Shown: positions 25,695 to 35,348, numbered from the stretch's first letter. The stretch: DNA of 64,000 nucleotides from Flavobacterium silvisoli (GCF_004329815.1 NZ_SJPE01000003.1:124001-188000); one strand, 5' to 3'. Made by a program: numbers and translations. The notes: a model not told the origin generated them from the sequence alone.

Positions 25695-26395
25695 TGTACC
25701 TGCATAATCCAAATATCAAATTGCCTGAAGATCCCGATACGGTGGTTTGGAAATACTTGGATTTGTCTAAATTCCTGGATTTACTGCTTTCTAAGAAGTT
25801 ATTCCTCTCGCGCTCCGACAAGTTTGAAGATCAATTCGAAGGTACGTTCAGCGAACCGACTTATGAAGAAATCAAAAAACTGTCCGAAAACAATCCGGAA
25901 TTTTTAGCCTATTACAAAACGCATCGTGAGAAAGTAGTGGTGAGCAGTTGGCACATCAACGAATACGAATCATTTGCCATGTGGCAAATTTTCACCCAAA
26001 ACAGTGAAGGTTTAGCTATTCAATCTACCATAGGCCGTTTGCAGAAAGCACTTGAGGCTGAGAAAGAGTTTCAACAATACATAGGCGAAGTCAATTATAT
26101 CGACTACAAAAAAGAATACATCCCCTTTGATGATATGTTTTTCCCCTTTTTGTTTAAACGAAAAAGTTTTCAGTACGAACGCGAAGTGCGTATCATTGCT
26201 GATATTTCTTCTGAAAATATTAAAATCAATGACGGACTAAAAATTGATGTTGACATCAACCAATTGATTGAAAAAATATACATCCATCCCAAATCAGAAA
26301 ACTGGTATAAACGTCTGGTAATCGAGTTGGTGTCTAAGTTGGGTTTTGATTTTGAGATTGAGAAATCAGACTTAGAAAGTGATATCCTGATTTAA
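25694..26395 (+). CDS. DUF2971 protein
   Basis: This is a 233-residue soluble protein matching DUF2971. It has VWKYLDLSKFLDLLLSKKLF, then LSRSDKFEDQFEG, and later SSWHINEYESFAMWQIF and REVRII, which are the family's conserved blocks. The family is of unknown function and is found both in core genomes and beside defence or toxin-like genes. Here it is the last gene of an envelope operon and overlaps the ABC-exporter stop by 1 bp, so it is translated with it. Its own stop shares a TTAA with the convergent lipoprotein gene. Confidence 0.85.
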   Translation: MYLHNPNIKLPEDPDTVVWKYLDLSKFLDLLLSKKLFLSRSDKFEDQFEGTFSEPTYEEIKKLSENNPEFLAYYKTHREKVVVSSWHINEYESFAMWQIFTQNSEGLAIQSTIGRLQKALEAEKEFQQYIGEVNYIDYKKEYIPFDDMFFPFLFKRKSFQYEREVRIIADISSENIKINDGLKIDVDINQLIEKIYIHPKSENWYKRLVIELVSKLGFDFEIEKSDLESDILI

Positions 26396-27105
26396 ATAGG
26401 TCTGTATTCCTGTACTTTCCAATCTTTATCGAACAAATTAACAAAGCGGTACTGCATCTTGTCTTCGGCATCAAATTCTCCGTTTTTATTGGTATCTTCA
26501 ATGACTCTGAAGTAAAGCAATTGTTTTGACTCTATGATTTTCCAATCCACCAATTCCTGAAAATCAGCCGATAGTTTGGTGAATTTTTGTCCCGAAACAG
26601 TACTGATGTATAAAGATTTGATATCGCTTGAATCTAATTTCCCATCTTTGTTAGTATCCATATCCGCCAAAGAATAAATCATCAATTGCTGTTTTGTTTT
26701 GTCGGCAAAAGTCTTCAGGTAGGTAGCCGTTTCTATTAAAACCGGTTTATCGGTCAAAGCATAAATGGTATCCTTCCCTATCTCCTGAAACATGAGGTTT
26801 TTTAAGTAACCTGTAATTTGATATTCGCCATAATTGGAAACTGTAAAACTTTCACCTGATTCTGCAGAAGATTTAAATCCTTTACTTCTCCCAGATACAA
26901 TTCCCACCGGATGAATTAAATACTGGGTTCCTTCCATATTTACCGGCAAATCCGCTATCAGAATCTGATTAGTATCCGCAGGTATTTCGGGTTTTATTTT
27001 GGAAGCTGCATCATAAATTACTTTAGGTTTCTCCTCTTCTTGTTTTTTGCAACTTACAAAAAACACAACAAGCATCACAGACAGATAAGACAGGTATTTT
27101 TTCAT
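26392..27105 (-). CDS. Lipoprotein with two EF-hand-like calcium loops
   Basis: This is a 237-residue lipoprotein (lipobox FFVSC, then KKQEEEKP). I start it at the inner ATG 27105 because MKKYLSYLSVMLVVFFVSC is a standard lipoprotein signal. Two stretches fit a calcium-binding loop: DTNKDGKLDSSD and DTNKNGEFDAED, about 65 residues apart in the C-terminal half. Such D-x-N-x-DG loops occur in EF hands and dockerins. The gene lies 38 bp behind the TonB receptor and probably belongs to the same transcript. The function is unknown; the calcium loops are the only lead. Confidence 0.8.
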   Translation of the reverse strand: MKKYLSYLSVMLVVFFVSCKKQEEEKPKVIYDAASKIKPEIPADTNQILIADLPVNMEGTQYLIHPVGIVSGRSKGFKSSAESGESFTVSNYGEYQITGYLKNLMFQEIGKDTIYALTDKPVLIETATYLKTFADKTKQQLMIYSLADMDTNKDGKLDSSDIKSLYISTVSGQKFTKLSADFQELVDWKIIESKQLLYFRVIEDTNKNGEFDAEDKMQYRFVNLFDKDWKVQEYRPI

Positions 27106-27143
27106 GGCTATCGAATTGAACACTCAAAAATAGTGATTTATTT

Positions 27144-29621
27144 TTACAGTTTGGCTGTCAATTTTACATTGAACACTCGGGTAGTCATGTAATTTGGTAT
27201 TCCGTATTGATTTTTGGTATACACATCACGCACCCAGGTATTGGTTATGGCATTCTGATTGTTGAACAAGTTAAAAATCTCAAATCCAACAGATAAATCC
27301 TGGAATTTCTTTAACCAATGTCCGTCCGGTCTTTCGTTGTTTCTTTCGGTCAAAACATATGAAAACCCAACATCAGCACGACGGTAATCACGCAAACGAT
27401 TTTGGTAATCGTAAGCATCCGCATACGACGGTGAACCACCCGGTAAACCTGTGTTGTATACCAAATTCAAATACAATTTCATGTTAGGTATGTTGGGCAT
27501 ATAATCCTGAAATAAAATCCCAAACTTCAGTCTTTGATCGGTTGGTCGGGCAATATACCCGCGATTGTTTTGATTTTCTTCGGTTTTCATATATCCGAAA
27601 CTCAACCATGACTCGGTACCAGGAACGAATTCTCCGTTCAATCTCATATCTAAACCGTATGCATAAGCGGTGGCATCGTTATTAGCTCTGTAACGAATGC
27701 GTACATTTTCCAAAGTATAAGTATTAACATCTGTCATCGACTTGTAATAAGCCTCGGTGACCAACTTAAACGGTCGGTTGTTCATCTTAAAGTTGTAATC
27801 GTTACTCAACACATAATGCACCGATTGTTGAGCTTTAACATTCGGATTAACTACACCGTCCTCGTCTCGTAGTTCGCGATAAAATGGCGGTTGATGATAA
27901 AGACCTACTGCAAATCGGAATAACATATCTTTTTCCCAATCGGGTTTTAAGGTGAGTTGCAATCTCGGGCTGATTACGGTCTGCATTTTCCCTCCTGCAA
28001 CGCCATCGGCAGAAACTTTCCAACTGTGAAAACGAGAACCTGCTGTAATCCACAGTTGATTTTCTCCCAATTTGGTTTTGGTACTCCATTGTGCGTAACC
28101 TGAGAGTCGATTGATGTCAACAAAATTGGTTGCTCTCACGTTTTGGTAAGGCACCAACGGCCCCACATAGGAGCTCGACGGCTGATTATTCGGAACATGA
28201 AATTGTGGTGGATTGATAGAAAAACCGGCTGAATCAATAACTTCCCATTCTACAATTCGGTCACGGAAATTTTCACGGGTGTATTTAAATCCCCAATCAA
28301 TTTGATGTTTTTTATTATTGATTTGATGTGTCCCCTTAATTTCAGCATTGACAATCAAAGCATCCAAATCATTACGAGCATGGTTCAACTGGCTTCCTAT
28401 TCCCTGATTATACTTTACCTCACCCAAAGTTTCCGAACCAATATTGGTATCTACTTCGCCTAAATAATAAGCCGCGAGAATATCATAATACTCCTGTTCC
28501 TGTGTGTGGTATATAGAAGTAATCAACTTGTAGGTATTATTTTCATTGGCTGAAAAAGTAGTTTTGAAAGCACCAAACAACGTTTGATACTTGTCGTTTT
28601 CCTGCCCTTCATAAAAAACCTGCAAGGCTATCGGCTCATCAATTGTCCCGAAATTGGTTTGTCGGGTCAGCGGTTGGTAATTGTATTTGTTTTGCGAAGC
28701 ATTTCCCAAGAAACTGAATTGCCATCTTTTATTCGGGCTGAAATTGACATTGGTTTGCACATCAATAAAAGTGGGTCTGAAGTTGGTTTGTGTTTCCTGA
28801 CTGTTCACCAAAAGCGAATTATCCCGGTAGCGAATTCCGGTGATGGCCGACCATTTTTTGTTTTTTGAAATCCCTTCCCCGGTTAAACTTCCGCCTAAAA
28901 AACTGGCTTCGGCAGTTAGGCCGTATTTCGTAGGTTTTCTGTAAGTTATATCTAATACCGAAGACAATTTATCTCCGTATTTTGCCTGAAATCCACCGGC
29001 AGAAAAATCTATATTTTGGACCATATCCGTATTGGTAAAACTCAATCCTTCCTGTTGTCCGGAACGAATTAAGAACGGACGGTAAACTTCTATCTCATTC
29101 ACATACACCAGATTTTCATCGTAATTTCCACCACGAACATTGTAGCCTGAGCTTAACTCATTATTCGCATTTACTCCGGCAAAAGTTTTTAAAACGCTTT
29201 CCACACCTGGCATGGCACTGGTATTTCTGCGAACTGTTTCAGGAGACAAGGTGGTGATTCCCTGCACTTGTTTCCGGTTGTTGGTAATGACCACATCATT
29301 CAGCTGTTCCGCCTTATCGCTCATCACCACATGAAATTCAAAATTTTCTCCCGGTTTGAGTTGTAAAGTGGCCGTAATATTTTTGAGGGCAATATGTGTA
29401 AAAACCAATACCACTTTTTGATTGGCAGGGACGCTGATTTGGTAGAATCCATTTTTATCGGTAGTAGCCGATTTGGTTTGGTAACTAACATTGACACCGG
29501 CAACCGGCTTGTTGTTTTCGTCAAGAACTACTCCGGCCACTTTGGCGGTTTGATTTTGTGTAAAAGCAACTATACTGACGAGTAGAAAAAAAAGCGTGAA
29601 AAGTGATTTATTTGTTCTCAA
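27144..29621 (-). CDS. TonB-dependent receptor with carboxypeptidase-like N-terminal domain
   Basis: This is an 825-residue outer-membrane receptor. A signal peptide (MRTNKSLFTLFFLLVSIVAF) is followed by a CarboxypepD_reg-like beta-sandwich (about 26-105, KVAGVVLDENNKPVAGVNVSY). The plug domain (about 110-230) contains TTLSPETVRRNTSAMPGVESVLKTFAGV and NVRGGNYDENLVYVNEIEV. A beta-barrel of over 550 residues ends in the aromatic-poor FNVKLTAKL strand. There is no SusD partner next to it, so it is not a classic polysaccharide locus. It sits between an M23 peptidase gene (9 bp upstream) and the EF-hand lipoprotein. The substrate is unknown. Confidence 0.92.
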   Translation of the reverse strand: MRTNKSLFTLFFLLVSIVAFTQNQTAKVAGVVLDENNKPVAGVNVSYQTKSATTDKNGFYQISVPANQKVVLVFTHIALKNITATLQLKPGENFEFHVVMSDKAEQLNDVVITNNRKQVQGITTLSPETVRRNTSAMPGVESVLKTFAGVNANNELSSGYNVRGGNYDENLVYVNEIEVYRPFLIRSGQQEGLSFTNTDMVQNIDFSAGGFQAKYGDKLSSVLDITYRKPTKYGLTAEASFLGGSLTGEGISKNKKWSAITGIRYRDNSLLVNSQETQTNFRPTFIDVQTNVNFSPNKRWQFSFLGNASQNKYNYQPLTRQTNFGTIDEPIALQVFYEGQENDKYQTLFGAFKTTFSANENNTYKLITSIYHTQEQEYYDILAAYYLGEVDTNIGSETLGEVKYNQGIGSQLNHARNDLDALIVNAEIKGTHQINNKKHQIDWGFKYTRENFRDRIVEWEVIDSAGFSINPPQFHVPNNQPSSSYVGPLVPYQNVRATNFVDINRLSGYAQWSTKTKLGENQLWITAGSRFHSWKVSADGVAGGKMQTVISPRLQLTLKPDWEKDMLFRFAVGLYHQPPFYRELRDEDGVVNPNVKAQQSVHYVLSNDYNFKMNNRPFKLVTEAYYKSMTDVNTYTLENVRIRYRANNDATAYAYGLDMRLNGEFVPGTESWLSFGYMKTEENQNNRGYIARPTDQRLKFGILFQDYMPNIPNMKLYLNLVYNTGLPGGSPSYADAYDYQNRLRDYRRADVGFSYVLTERNNERPDGHWLKKFQDLSVGFEIFNLFNNQNAITNTWVRDVYTKNQYGIPNYMTTRVFNVKLTAKL

Positions 29622-29630
29622 ACTGTATGA

Positions 29631-31328
29631 TTAAGGTTTTTGACTTCTGAAAAATTGAGTTTCAAAGATAGTAGAATTTCCAACATTATCAGTAACTGTG
29701 ATTTTTAAATCGTTTTTGCCCTCAGCTACTATTCCGTCCGAAAAACGGTGAATCAGTTTTTTGGTTTTGGATTCATACTCCAATAAAATCCATTTTCCGT
29801 TCAAATACCCGTCATAGCCTTTAATTCCTGAGAGATCATCAGAGATAGTGAATTGCAATTCATTTAAATTACTAATCCATTTTCCTCCTATCCTCTTATC
29901 GCTTTTTATTTTAGGAGGCATTCCGTCTCTGAGCAATTTATAATCGCCCAAGTATTTGGTGTAAATCGTAAACGAATTATCATAGCGTTTAGTATTATAG
30001 AAATACGTTTTTTTTCCGTCAACAAGCCCTATGAACAGTTTATCCCGCTCTCTTTGGGGAGTAATGCTGTCTTCAAACGTGATTGAAAAGTTGGCAAAAG
30101 CAGGCATCACATCTTCATGAACTTTCGCTAAACCGTTTTTCACTTCAAAATCCATGTAAAAATCTTCCAAAAACGTGTTGGCCGGTATTGAAACTGTAAC
30201 ATTTTCTAAAGCGAAAATATTGTCTCTTCCGGCTTGGATAAAATATTTAGATGTTATCGGCACCTCACTGATTTTTGCCGGTAAATTTGAATATTTAATG
30301 GGAATAAAAATTTTGGAGATGTTCTCACTGTAATCAGCTACTTCTATCCGGTAAGACTGCGAAATATTGTTAGCCACATTGATAACTCCGTTACTCGCTC
30401 CGGGCCTGATAATACTCAACGGATACGGCTTTTTCATGAATAATTTTTGCACGCGCTGTCCCAGTTTTTTATACCGTCCGTAATCAATGAGCGCATTAAC
30501 ATAGCGTGTTTCATCGAAGGCAAATGTATCAAACTGATACCCAAAATCGATCTTGCCGTTCAGAAATGTTTGTACTCTGAAAATACCGTTCGAGTTCCAC
30601 GACACATTATCATAATCAATGGCAGTAATCCCGAAACCAATATTTCCAGTGGCATTTATGGTTTCTGCAATATAACTTCCGTCATCCTGCAAAGACAAAT
30701 TGACCGAAATGGGTCTTTTGGATTGGTTGACAACTGCATTTTCATCCAAAGGGTAAACCCACAAACTGTTGATAAGAGGACGTTTGTCATCGGGTATTAA
30801 AATATCGTACCCAAAATACAACGGATTGATGATTTTTTCGCTTTGGGTATCCCGAATTTCAAAATGCAAATGCGGCCCGTCAGAACCACCGGTGTTCCCC
30901 GAAATTGCAATAACATCGCCTTTTTTCACCATCAAATCGCCGGAACTCAGAGAAACATCAATTTCATACGATTTGGCTTTGTACTGCTCTTTTTTGATTC
31001 TCTTTTCAAGCTCTCCGAATCCCGATTGTAAATGTCCGTATACCGAAGTAAAGCCGTTAGGATGTGTGATATAAATAGCCTTTCCGTATCCGATTTCGGA
31101 AATTTTAATCCGAGAAACATATCCGTCAGCTACAGCATAAACGCTGAATCCTTCTTTTTGTTGCGTTTTGAAATCGAAACCCGAATGAATGTGATTGGAA
31201 CGCAATTCTCCAAAATTTCCGGACAACTGCAACGGAATATCCAAGGGTGAGCCGAAATAATCTTTCGGATATTGAGTTTGCCCCGATGCGAAGCAGACCA
31301 TTAGTAAAAAGAACCAAAAAAATTTCAT
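29631..31328 (-). CDS. M23-family metallopeptidase
   Basis: This is a 566-residue exported protein. I start it at 31328 because MKFFWFFLLMVCFASG is a good signal peptide, whereas the longer reading adds an untypical extension. The LytM/M23 domain (about 30-165) has its zinc ligands in HSGFDF (His48, Asp52) and GPHLHFEIRD (His153, His155). These enzymes cut peptide cross-links of peptidoglycan or act as cell-wall-binding cofactors. About 400 further residues form beta-rich domains without recognised motifs, which makes this protein long for the family. It leads the operon with the TonB receptor. Confidence 0.9.
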   Translation of the reverse strand: MKFFWFFLLMVCFASGQTQYPKDYFGSPLDIPLQLSGNFGELRSNHIHSGFDFKTQQKEGFSVYAVADGYVSRIKISEIGYGKAIYITHPNGFTSVYGHLQSGFGELEKRIKKEQYKAKSYEIDVSLSSGDLMVKKGDVIAISGNTGGSDGPHLHFEIRDTQSEKIINPLYFGYDILIPDDKRPLINSLWVYPLDENAVVNQSKRPISVNLSLQDDGSYIAETINATGNIGFGITAIDYDNVSWNSNGIFRVQTFLNGKIDFGYQFDTFAFDETRYVNALIDYGRYKKLGQRVQKLFMKKPYPLSIIRPGASNGVINVANNISQSYRIEVADYSENISKIFIPIKYSNLPAKISEVPITSKYFIQAGRDNIFALENVTVSIPANTFLEDFYMDFEVKNGLAKVHEDVMPAFANFSITFEDSITPQRERDKLFIGLVDGKKTYFYNTKRYDNSFTIYTKYLGDYKLLRDGMPPKIKSDKRIGGKWISNLNELQFTISDDLSGIKGYDGYLNGKWILLEYESKTKKLIHRFSDGIVAEGKNDLKITVTDNVGNSTIFETQFFRSQKP

Positions 31329-31460
31329 AAAAAAAACTTGATACGCTAAGATACAAAAAAGTGCGTAAAAAATTACAATCGCATTATGTTTTTGTAACTC
31401 GTTAAAAAACAAAATATTATAATATCGACTTAAAAAAGAAATAAATAATTGACAAAACTA

Positions 31461-31490
31461 TTGTGCAAACAAAATAGAATCCTAACTTTG
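31461..31490 (+). promoter_or_regulatory. Promoter of the coiled-coil/zapA unit
   Basis: TTG (31461-31463) and TAACTTTG (31483-31490) with a 19-base spacer, 28 bp before the first ATG. Confidence 0.7.
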
Positions 31491-31517
31491 TAAAGTAAGT
31501 AATGAACAAGGTATTTC

Positions 31518-31808
31518 ATGAGTGAAATTGCAGAAATAATTGATTCTCTTGAAAATAGAATTCAAAAACTTTTTATGAAAATAGAGAGTTTAGAGAAAAA
31601 TTCTATCGAGTTAAAAGCAGAATTAAACAAAGCTGCAGCATTAATTCAATCACAATCGGGCGAAATTATCGCATTAAAATCGGAATGTGATTCACTCAAA
31701 ATGGCAAATTCATTACTGGGCGGTGAAGAAAACAATCGAGATACGAAGCTTAAAATAAATTCATTAATTCGCGAGATAGACTACTGTATTGCACAGTTAT
31801 CAGACTAA
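31518..31808 (+). CDS. Small coiled-coil protein upstream of zapA
   Basis: This is a 96-residue protein. Residues about 5-70 form a long heptad coiled coil (LENRIQKLFMKIESLEKNS and so on), and a short helical tail follows (IREIDYCIAQLSD). It has no other domain. It lies 5 bp upstream of zapA and shares its promoter, so a role in the division apparatus, similar in shape to ZapB, is plausible but inferred only from position and architecture. Confidence 0.75.
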   Translation: MSEIAEIIDSLENRIQKLFMKIESLEKNSIELKAELNKAAALIQSQSGEIIALKSECDSLKMANSLLGGEENNRDTKLKINSLIREIDYCIAQLSD

Positions 31809-31813
31809 AGAGC

Positions 31814-32110
31814 ATGGAGGATAAGCTTAAAATAAAATTATCAATTGCCGACAGAGTTTATCCGTTAACGGTAGACATGTCTCAGGAAGAAGGACTGAGA
31901 AGCGCTTCCAAGAAGATTGATGCTATGATTAAGCAATTCGAAGAGAACTATGCAGTTCGCGACAAGCAAGATGTACTGGCCATGTGTGCGTTACAATTTG
32001 CTTCGCAAATAGAACAAAAACAAGTCGAAAATTCCATTGATGGTACAGCCACATTGGAACGACTGAAAAAAATTAATGATTTATTATTCGATTATCTCGA
32101 AAAAAAATAA
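31814..32110 (+). CDS. zapA: Cell division protein ZapA
   Basis: This is a 98-residue protein that begins KLKIKLSIADRVYPLTVDMSQEEGLRSASKKIDAMI, the canonical ZapA N-terminal domain, followed by a C-terminal helix for coiled-coil dimerisation. ZapA cross-links FtsZ filaments at the division ring. The neighbouring candidate 6S RNA gene recalls the zapA-ssrS arrangement known from proteobacteria. Length and domain are normal. Confidence 0.9.
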   Translation: MEDKLKIKLSIADRVYPLTVDMSQEEGLRSASKKIDAMIKQFEENYAVRDKQDVLAMCALQFASQIEQKQVENSIDGTATLERLKKINDLLFDYLEKK

Positions 32111-32135
32111 CGTTCTTTACATAGATTACAATACC

Positions 32136-32296
32136 GCCTACATTAGTTTTTAATTGGTAAACTCAACACTAACAAATTAGAATGAGCCAGTCATCGTTAC
32201 TAAAGCATGCCGTTTTTATCACGGATCCTTGACCAACGAGTTAGCTCAAAACTTGTCTTTACGAGTTTATGCATTCACCTAATGTAGGCTTTTTTT
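32136..32296 (+). ncRNA. ssrS: 6S RNA candidate (SsrS, flavobacterial type)
   Basis: The stretch between zapA and rny folds into one long hairpin. The outer stem is GCCTACATTAG (32136-32146) with CTAATGTAGGC (32279-32289), a perfect 11-bp match. Further in, TAAACTC pairs with GAGTTTA, and GAGC with GCTC around a CCGT/ACGG tip, with an unpaired region between. A run of seven T follows the outer stem, so the 3' end is a terminator. This long hairpin with a central bubble is the shape of 6S RNA, which binds RNA polymerase holoenzyme, and the position behind zapA supports it. The identity rests on fold and context, not on a covariance search. Confidence 0.65.
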
Positions 32297-32318
32297 ATAT
32301 ATAAACTTTAACAACAAA

Positions 32319-33881
32319 ATGGGAACTGTACTAATTATAATTGCGTTAATCGCAGGAATTGGAGGAGGTTTTGGGATAGCTAAATATCTCGAAAAAAACA
32401 ATGTCTCCAACATGATTAAAAATGCCAAAAAAGAAGCTTCTACAATCTTGAGAGACGCTAACGTTGAGGCCGAAAACATTAAGAAAGACAAACTGCTTCA
32501 GGCAAAGGAGAAGTTTTTGGAATTAAAATCGGAACACGAAAAAGAGATTTTAAACAAAGACAAAAAAATTGCCGAAGTTGAAAAAAGAATCAGAGACAAG
32601 GAATCTCAGGTTTCAAGTGAACTGGCAAAAGCCAAAAAAGTAAACGATGATTTTGAAGCCAAAACCAAAGAATACAACTCTAAGATAGAGCTGTTAGACA
32701 AGAAGCATCAGGAACTTGAAAAATTACACAAAAGCCAGGTAGAGCAATTGGAAGTGATTTCTGGGCTTTCTGCGGAAGACGCCAGAGAGCAATTGATAGA
32801 AAGCTTAAAAGCAGAGGCCAAAACTAAAGCTATGTCCCATATTCAGGACACTATAGAAGAAGCCAAACTAACCGCACAGCAAGAAGCTAAGAAAGTCATC
32901 ATCAACACCATTCAGCGCGTTGGAACCGAGGAAGCCGTCGAAAATTGTGTCTCTGTTTTCAACATTGAATCTGACGATGTCAAAGGAAGAATCATTGGTC
33001 GTGAAGGTAGAAACATCAGAGCTTTAGAAGCTGCCACCGGCGTTGAAATTATTGTAGACGACACGCCTGAAGCCATCATCCTATCTTGTTTTGATCCGGT
33101 TAGAAGAGAAATTGCCCGCTTATCATTACACAAATTGGTAACTGACGGTAGAATCCACCCGGCTAGAATTGAAGAAGTGGTTGCTAAAACCACCAAACAA
33201 ATAGAAGACGAAATCATTGAAGTAGGAAAACGCACGGTAATCGACCTAGGAATTCACGGTTTACACCCTGAACTGATTAAAGTGGTCGGAAGAATGAAAT
33301 ACCGCTCATCTTACGGACAAAATCTATTACAACACTCCAGAGAGGTTGCCAAACTTTGCGGAATCATGGCTGCTGAATTGGGCTTGAATGTTAAATTAGC
33401 CAAAAGAGCCGGATTACTTCACGACATCGGTAAAGTGCCGGATACTGAAAGTGATTTACCACACGCTTTATTGGGAATGCAATGGGCTGAGAAATATGGT
33501 GAAAAAGAAGAAGTATGCAATGCTATCGGAGCGCACCACGACGAAATTGAAATGAAATATTTAATTTCTCCTATCATCCAGGTTTGTGATGCTATATCCG
33601 GAGCAAGACCGGGCGCCAGACGCCAAGTATTGGATTCGTACATTCAACGTTTGAAAGATTTAGAAAATATCGCTTTTGGCTTCAACGGAGTTAAAAACGC
33701 ATACGCTATCCAGGCGGGACGTGAACTTCGCGTAATTGTAGAAAGCGAAAAAGTAAGCGATGAAAATGCAGCTACATTATCTTTCGAAATTTCACAAAAA
33801 ATCCAAACGGAGATGACATATCCGGGACAAGTTAAAATTACTGTAATTCGTGAGACCAGAGCGGTAAACATTGCAAAATAA
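32319..33881 (+). CDS. rny: Ribonuclease Y
   Basis: This is a 520-residue membrane-anchored endoribonuclease that starts mRNA decay. It has an N-terminal transmembrane helix (2-20), a long charged coiled coil (about 28-200) and a KH domain around 215-280 ([20 protein letters not shown]). The HD domain has its metal-binding pair in [10 protein letters not shown] (about residue 366). The length and domain order are standard. It follows the 6S RNA candidate and ends at a bidirectional terminator. Confidence 0.97.
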   Translation: MGTVLIIIALIAGIGGGFGIAKYLEKNNVSNMIKNAKKEASTILRDANVEAENIKKDKLLQAKEKFLELKSEHEKEILNKDKKIAEVEKRIRDKESQVSSELAKAKKVNDDFEAKTKEYNSKIELLDKKHQELEKLHKSQVEQLEVISGLSAEDAREQLIESLKAEAKTKAMSHIQDTIEEAKLTAQQEAKKVIINTIQRVGTEEAVENCVSVFNIESDDVKGRIIGREGRNIRALEAATGVEIIVDDTPEAIILSCFDPVRREIARLSLHKLVTDGRIHPARIEEVVAKTTKQIEDEIIEVGKRTVIDLGIHGLHPELIKVVGRMKYRSSYGQNLLQHSREVAKLCGIMAAELGLNVKLAKRAGLLHDIGKVPDTESDLPHALLGMQWAEKYGEKEEVCNAIGAHHDEIEMKYLISPIIQVCDAISGARPGARRQVLDSYIQRLKDLENIAFGFNGVKNAYAIQAGRELRVIVESEKVSDENAATLSFEISQKIQTEMTYPGQVKITVIRETRAVNIAK

Positions 33882-33903
33882 AGCGAAGTAACTTTTTAAA
33901 TAA

Positions 33904-33932
33904 AAAAGGCGATCAAATTGATCGCCTTTTTT
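33904..33932. terminator. Bidirectional terminator between rny and the response regulator
   Basis: Stem GGCGATCA (33908-33915) with TGATCGCC (33919-33926), A-run before and T-run after, placed between convergent genes. Confidence 0.88.
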
Positions 33933-34326
33933 ATATGGAGAATATTGCTTTTAAAGCGTCAACCGTAACCGGTTTTAAATAATAATCTTTTACTTCTTCT
34001 TTAAACTCTTTTGCTTTGTCCTTATCCACCGTATTGTCGGAAGAACTGATAATGTAAATAATAATCTCTTTCTCGATTTTATCTTTAAGCAGTCTGAACT
34101 CTTCTAAAAACTGCCATCCGTCAAGTATAGGCATGTTGATGTCTAACAAAATCAAATCAGGAAGAGATTCCCTATTGTCAATTTTAGTTTTAATGCCTTC
34201 AATAGCAAGCAAACCGTTTTCAAAAAAAAGCGGGTTGACATCTATATTATTGCAAGCTAATAACTTCTTGATAAGAAAGTGGTAAATCTTATCATCATCT
34301 ACGACAAAAACGTCATTGAATTTCAT
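33931..34326 (-). CDS. Single-domain response regulator (CheY-like)
   Basis: This 131-residue protein is a stand-alone receiver domain. The acidic pocket is VVDDD (residues 9-12), the phosphoacceptor is Asp62 in LLDINMPILDG, the switch serine is in IISSSD, and the conserved lysine is in YYLKPV. There is no output domain and no histidine kinase beside it, so it must act by binding a partner encoded elsewhere. It lies tail to tail with rny. Confidence 0.93.
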   Translation of the reverse strand: MKFNDVFVVDDDKIYHFLIKKLLACNNIDVNPLFFENGLLAIEGIKTKIDNRESLPDLILLDINMPILDGWQFLEEFRLLKDKIEKEIIIYIISSSDNTVDKDKAKEFKEEVKDYYLKPVTVDALKAIFSI

Positions 34327-34394
34327 TTTTGAAAAGAGATTTGGGTTTACTTTTTATTTAAAACTGTCGCTAATGTAATTAAAATTAAACAAAC

Positions 34395-35294
34395 TTACTT
34401 TTTTCTGGGATGAAATGTGTGCATGATTTGTGTTAAATGTTTACGATCCAAATGCACGTATATTTCGGTGGTAGTAATCGATTCGTGCCCCAGCATCAAT
34501 TGAATGGAACGCAAATCAGCACCGTTCTCAAGCAAATGTGTTGCAAAAGAATGCCTTAGTGTGTGAGGACTTATATTTTTTTTCAAATTAATCTTTACCG
34601 CCAAGGTTTTGATAATGGTAAAAATCATCGCTCTGGTGAGTTGTTTCCCACGACGGTTTAAAAACAAGGTATCTTCAAAACCCTTTGCAATCGTTAAATG
34701 GGACCTGATTTCATTTTTATACAATTCAATGTATTTCTGAGTGGCAGTGGCTACCGGAACAAATCGCTGTTTATTTCCTTTACCCGTAATTTTTATAAAA
34801 CCTTCTTCAAAAAACAAATCCGATATTTTAAGATTGATGACTTCAGAAACCCTGAGCCCGCAACCATAAAGTGTTTCCAAAATTGCCCGGTTTCGTTCCC
34901 CTTCAGGTGTCGACAAATCAATAGCTGCAATAAGATTATCAATATCCTCAACAGACAGAGTATCTGGAAGTTTTCGTCCTATTCTAGGAGCTTCTATTAA
35001 CTCCATAGGGTTATCAGTTCTGAAATCTTCAAAAACCAAATACGAAAAAAAACTCTTCAACCCCGAAATAATACGAGCTTGGGAGCGGGCATTCACTTCT
35101 TTGGAAACCGAATAAATAAATTCCTGTATAGTCTCATCACTGATTTCTTCGGGGGAAACATTGATATCATTTTGAGCCAAAAAACTACACAATCGCTCCA
35201 AGTCAAACGTATAATTGGCCAGCGTATTCTTTGACAGACCGCGTTCGATTTTTAAATACGATTGAAAGTTTTTGATATAACTATTCCAGTTCAT
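34395..35294 (-). CDS. xerD: Tyrosine recombinase XerD
   Basis: This is a 299-residue tyrosine recombinase that resolves chromosome dimers with XerC. The catalytic residues are complete: Arg148 (CGLRVSEV), Lys172, His244 and Arg247 (PHTLRHSFATHL), His270 (LGHESITTTEIY) and Tyr279. I start it at ATG 35294, which gives the normal length of the family. There are no attachment sites or cargo genes around it, so it is the core recombinase and not an island integrase. Confidence 0.93.
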   Translation of the reverse strand: MNWNSYIKNFQSYLKIERGLSKNTLANYTFDLERLCSFLAQNDINVSPEEISDETIQEFIYSVSKEVNARSQARIISGLKSFFSYLVFEDFRTDNPMELIEAPRIGRKLPDTLSVEDIDNLIAAIDLSTPEGERNRAILETLYGCGLRVSEVINLKISDLFFEEGFIKITGKGNKQRFVPVATATQKYIELYKNEIRSHLTIAKGFEDTLFLNRRGKQLTRAMIFTIIKTLAVKINLKKNISPHTLRHSFATHLLENGADLRSIQLMLGHESITTTEIYVHLDRKHLTQIMHTFHPRKK

Positions 35295-35322
35295 CTGACA
35301 AAGAAACAAAATGATACGCAAT

Positions 35323-35348
35323 AAAAAAACCACGCCATTGGCGTGGTT
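35323..35348 (-). terminator. Rho-independent terminator
   Basis: Stem ACCACGCC (35329-35336) with GGCGTGGT (35340-35347), T-run on the minus strand; it ends the beta-barrel gene at 35372. Confidence 0.88.

Noticed and set aside
34395..35294. Integrase of a genomic island
   Set aside because: The protein has the normal XerD length and neighbours typical of the core genome; no attachment repeats, cargo genes or composition break are seen.
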